The notes under the pieces were generated by a model, which was not told the origin of the DNA, did no database searches, and worked only from the letters and a program-made list of their open reading frames with translations. From a virus: 55,007 nt of DNA. The position numbers and the translations under genes were made by a program. Location: the IMG/VR virus record IMGVR_UViG_3300027971_000062, positions 1-55,007 of that record, one strand, 5' to 3'. Below are positions 53,771 to 55,007 of the stretch, in pieces; the stretch's first letter is position 1; every line of letters begins with the position of its first letter.

Positions 53771-53856
53771 ACTCGCGAAACCCTCGCGCAACCTCCGGGG
53801 AGTGCCTATGGAGTACGCGCGCCCCTGGCGGCGCATCACCTTCTCCGGAGGACGTT

Positions 53857-54318
53857 TTGAAATCTTCGCTCACGTCACGTTTCCTGGCGGGCTGGGAGCC
53901 CACCGTGTTTCCAGCCCGCGGACCCGACGGGCTCATCCCCGCGCCGCCGCCGAGCCGCCTGCCCGCACTCGAGCATCCCTCGCTCTGCGAGGCTGGCCCG
54001 TGCCGGCATTACCACCGCGTCGTGTGCCTGATGGACGCCGCCGAGCCCCTGGACGGGTCGGGCGGCACCGCGCACGAGCAGGTCACGCGCGCGTGCTACC
54101 CCGCGCCCGGGGTCGAGCTCGAGCTCGGCGAGGCCCCCATCACCCGGTGCTCGAGGTGGGAGCCCGACAACGAGCAGGCGCGGCTCGATTCGATTCGCGA
54201 TTCGTTCCTGCGCTCGCCGGCTGGCCGAGCCTACGCCGAGCAGCTCCGAGCTGCCGAGGCCACCGCCCAGGCCCCGCAACTCGAGGTCAACGCGGACGAG
54301 GAAGTGGTGGAGCTGTGA
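53857..54318 (+). CDS. Small Cys/His protein, first gene of rightward operon
   Basis: 153 aa from TTG 53857, with CCGGAGG just upstream (53845-53851); longer in-frame starts run through the GC tract and are less likely. SLCEAGPCRHYHRVVCLMDA has a C-x4-C-x2-Y-x-R-x2-C/H arrangement that could bind metal, with later Cys (TRACYPAPG, TRCSRWEPD). Acidic end (VNADEEVVEL). Stop overlaps the next GTG. Confidence 0.6.
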   Translation: MKSSLTSRFLAGWEPTVFPARGPDGLIPAPPPSRLPALEHPSLCEAGPCRHYHRVVCLMDAAEPLDGSGGTAHEQVTRACYPAPGVELELGEAPITRCSRWEPDNEQARLDSIRDSFLRSPAGRAYAEQLRAAEATAQAPQLEVNADEEVVEL

Positions 54319-54713
54319 GTCTCGCAGAGCTACGTGCTGACCTCGCCCGCAACGCGCGCGAGACTCAGGCGATCATCGAGCCCGCGACCCGGACGCACCT
54401 CGAGCAGACCCTGTGGCCCTTCCTCGAGGCACTGATCGACCAGATCGAGGAGATCGACGACGCAGTGGCCGAGCTGGTGGACCAGCAGGAGGACTACCTC
54501 CAGCCTCAGACCGCCGCGGTGTTCGCCGCGGTGATCCAGGCGAGCCTCGAGCTTGCGAGTGAGCTCAAGGCGCGGGCGGGCGCGGACCCTGGTATCGCGC
54601 GGAAGATTTCGGACCACGACCAACTCTGCCAGGCCGCGATCGGCGTCCTGGGCGAGATCACGATGGTCGTCGGCGGCGACGAGGACGAGGGCGAGGGTGA
54701 GAGCAATGAATAG
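54315..54713 (+). CDS. Helical acidic protein
   Basis: 132 aa from a GTG overlapping the previous stop. Long helices (LEQTLWPFLEALIDQIEEID, AAVIQASLELASELKARAG) and an acidic tail (GDEDEGEGESNE). No motif recognised. Overlaps the next ATG. Confidence 0.6.
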   Translation: MSLAELRADLARNARETQAIIEPATRTHLEQTLWPFLEALIDQIEEIDDAVAELVDQQEDYLQPQTAAVFAAVIQASLELASELKARAGADPGIARKISDHDQLCQAAIGVLGEITMVVGGDEDEGEGESNE

Positions 54714-55007
54714 CGAGACAATGTCCGAGGCCGACTTGGACGACGCGCCGCCGATCGAAGTGATCGACGCGACAGACGCCTCCGAGCGCGAGGTCTCCGA
54801 GGACGCGGCTCCCGCCCCCGAGCGGAAGATCCCGCGCCTGGGGCGCAAGCGCGCATCCACGCTCGCCGCGTCTGCCACCCCAGCCGAGCCGCGCGAGCCG
54901 CGCAACGGCACCAGCAAGCCGCTCGCGGAGCTCCACGTCAACGAGGACCGCCAGGTCAAGGAATGGCTCGAGTCAATCTCGAGCGCGGGGCCGATCCGCG
55001 TCAAGGT
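54706..55007 (+). CDS. Start of an unidentified protein (cut by window edge)
   Basis: ATG 54706 overlapping the previous stop; at least 100 codons continue past the window. The visible N-terminus is acidic and disordered (SEADLDDAPPIEVIDATDAS), then basic/Ala-rich (KIPRLGRKRASTLAASA), reaching a possible domain at KPLAELHVNEDRQVKEWLES. Function cannot be judged. Confidence 0.55.
   Translation, partial: MNSETMSEADLDDAPPIEVIDATDASEREVSEDAAPAPERKIPRLGRKRASTLAASATPAEPREPRNGTSKPLAELHVNEDRQVKEWLESISSAGPIRVK

Noticed and set aside
53802-54713. 303-codon frame as one gene
   Set aside because: Its 3' part is the coupled gene starting at GTG 54315; the 5' part is a shadow of the TTG-started gene at 53857 with better SD and Cys/His pattern.
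1-55007. CRISPR array, tRNA, rRNA or insertion sequence
   Set aside because: No regularly spaced repeats with spacers, no cloverleaf or TTC-loop signature found by eye, no transposase. A tRNA scan could still find something missed.

Overview
The window is dense, high-GC, phage-like DNA with strand-switching gene blocks. Most genes are small and overlap by 1-4 bases (ATGA, GTGA). I see no rRNA, tRNA, CRISPR array, insertion sequence or cellular housekeeping operon. A tyrosine recombinase, lambda-like replication genes (replisome organiser plus helicase loader), a YqaJ exonuclease with an annealing-type partner, four peptidoglycan-degrading enzymes, DNA-modification genes and a family of receptor-binding-type spike proteins point to a temperate virus or a provirus of a high-GC bacterium. 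Host phylum cannot be fixed from this sequence. Extended -10 promoters placed 6-7 bases before start codons (leaderless transcripts) occur beside Shine-Dalgarno starts, which would fit Actinobacteria, Deinococcota or Myxococcota among others. Both ends cut through genes, so the element is larger than the window.

Layout. 1-13514 (+): a basic NP-motif protein, two adjacent beta-rich capsid-candidate proteins, a run of small tail-anchored membrane proteins, a multi-NP-motif protein, a membrane-anchored M23 peptidase, a 927-aa spike and four small beta-rich accessory proteins. 13498-19735 (-): DUF4338-like protein, tyrosine recombinase, paired membrane microproteins, small zinc and coiled-coil proteins, then a CDG synthase (QueE) next to a DpdA-type transglycosylase, and a ribbon-helix-helix protein. 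19791-24788 (+): acidic-tail protein, two more spikes and a CHAP endolysin. 24785-34976 (-): glycosyltransferase, virion-candidate proteins, more tail-anchored proteins, a PAPS-reductase-like protein, a fourth spike, a transglycosylase, then helicase loader, replisome organiser and HTH repressor. 35117-38090 (+): HNH nuclease, YqaJ exonuclease, annealing-type protein, small nuclease-like protein. 38064-41407 (-): glycosyltransferase and an 895-aa multidomain protein ending in a kinase-like domain, divergent from a dual-specificity phosphatase operon (41470-42326, +). 42323-53360 (-): GP88-like protein, transglycosylase, J-domain protein, holin and spanin candidates, cytosine methyltransferase (with a long overlapping frame) and plasmid/phage-type accessory genes. 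53461-55007 (+): a strong promoter/operator and a new rightward operon.

The feature that stands out is what is missing together with what is repeated. No terminase, portal, HK97 capsid, tape-measure or tail-sheath gene is recognisable. At least eleven small proteins end in one hydrophobic helix followed by Lys/Arg, and two adjacent proteins look like small beta-sandwich capsid proteins. Several larger proteins carry a repeated basic-x-Asn-Pro motif at apparent domain borders. One reading is a tailless virus with an internal membrane and proteolytically matured virion proteins. The other is a large tailed phage whose morphogenesis genes lie outside the window. The sequence here cannot decide between them.
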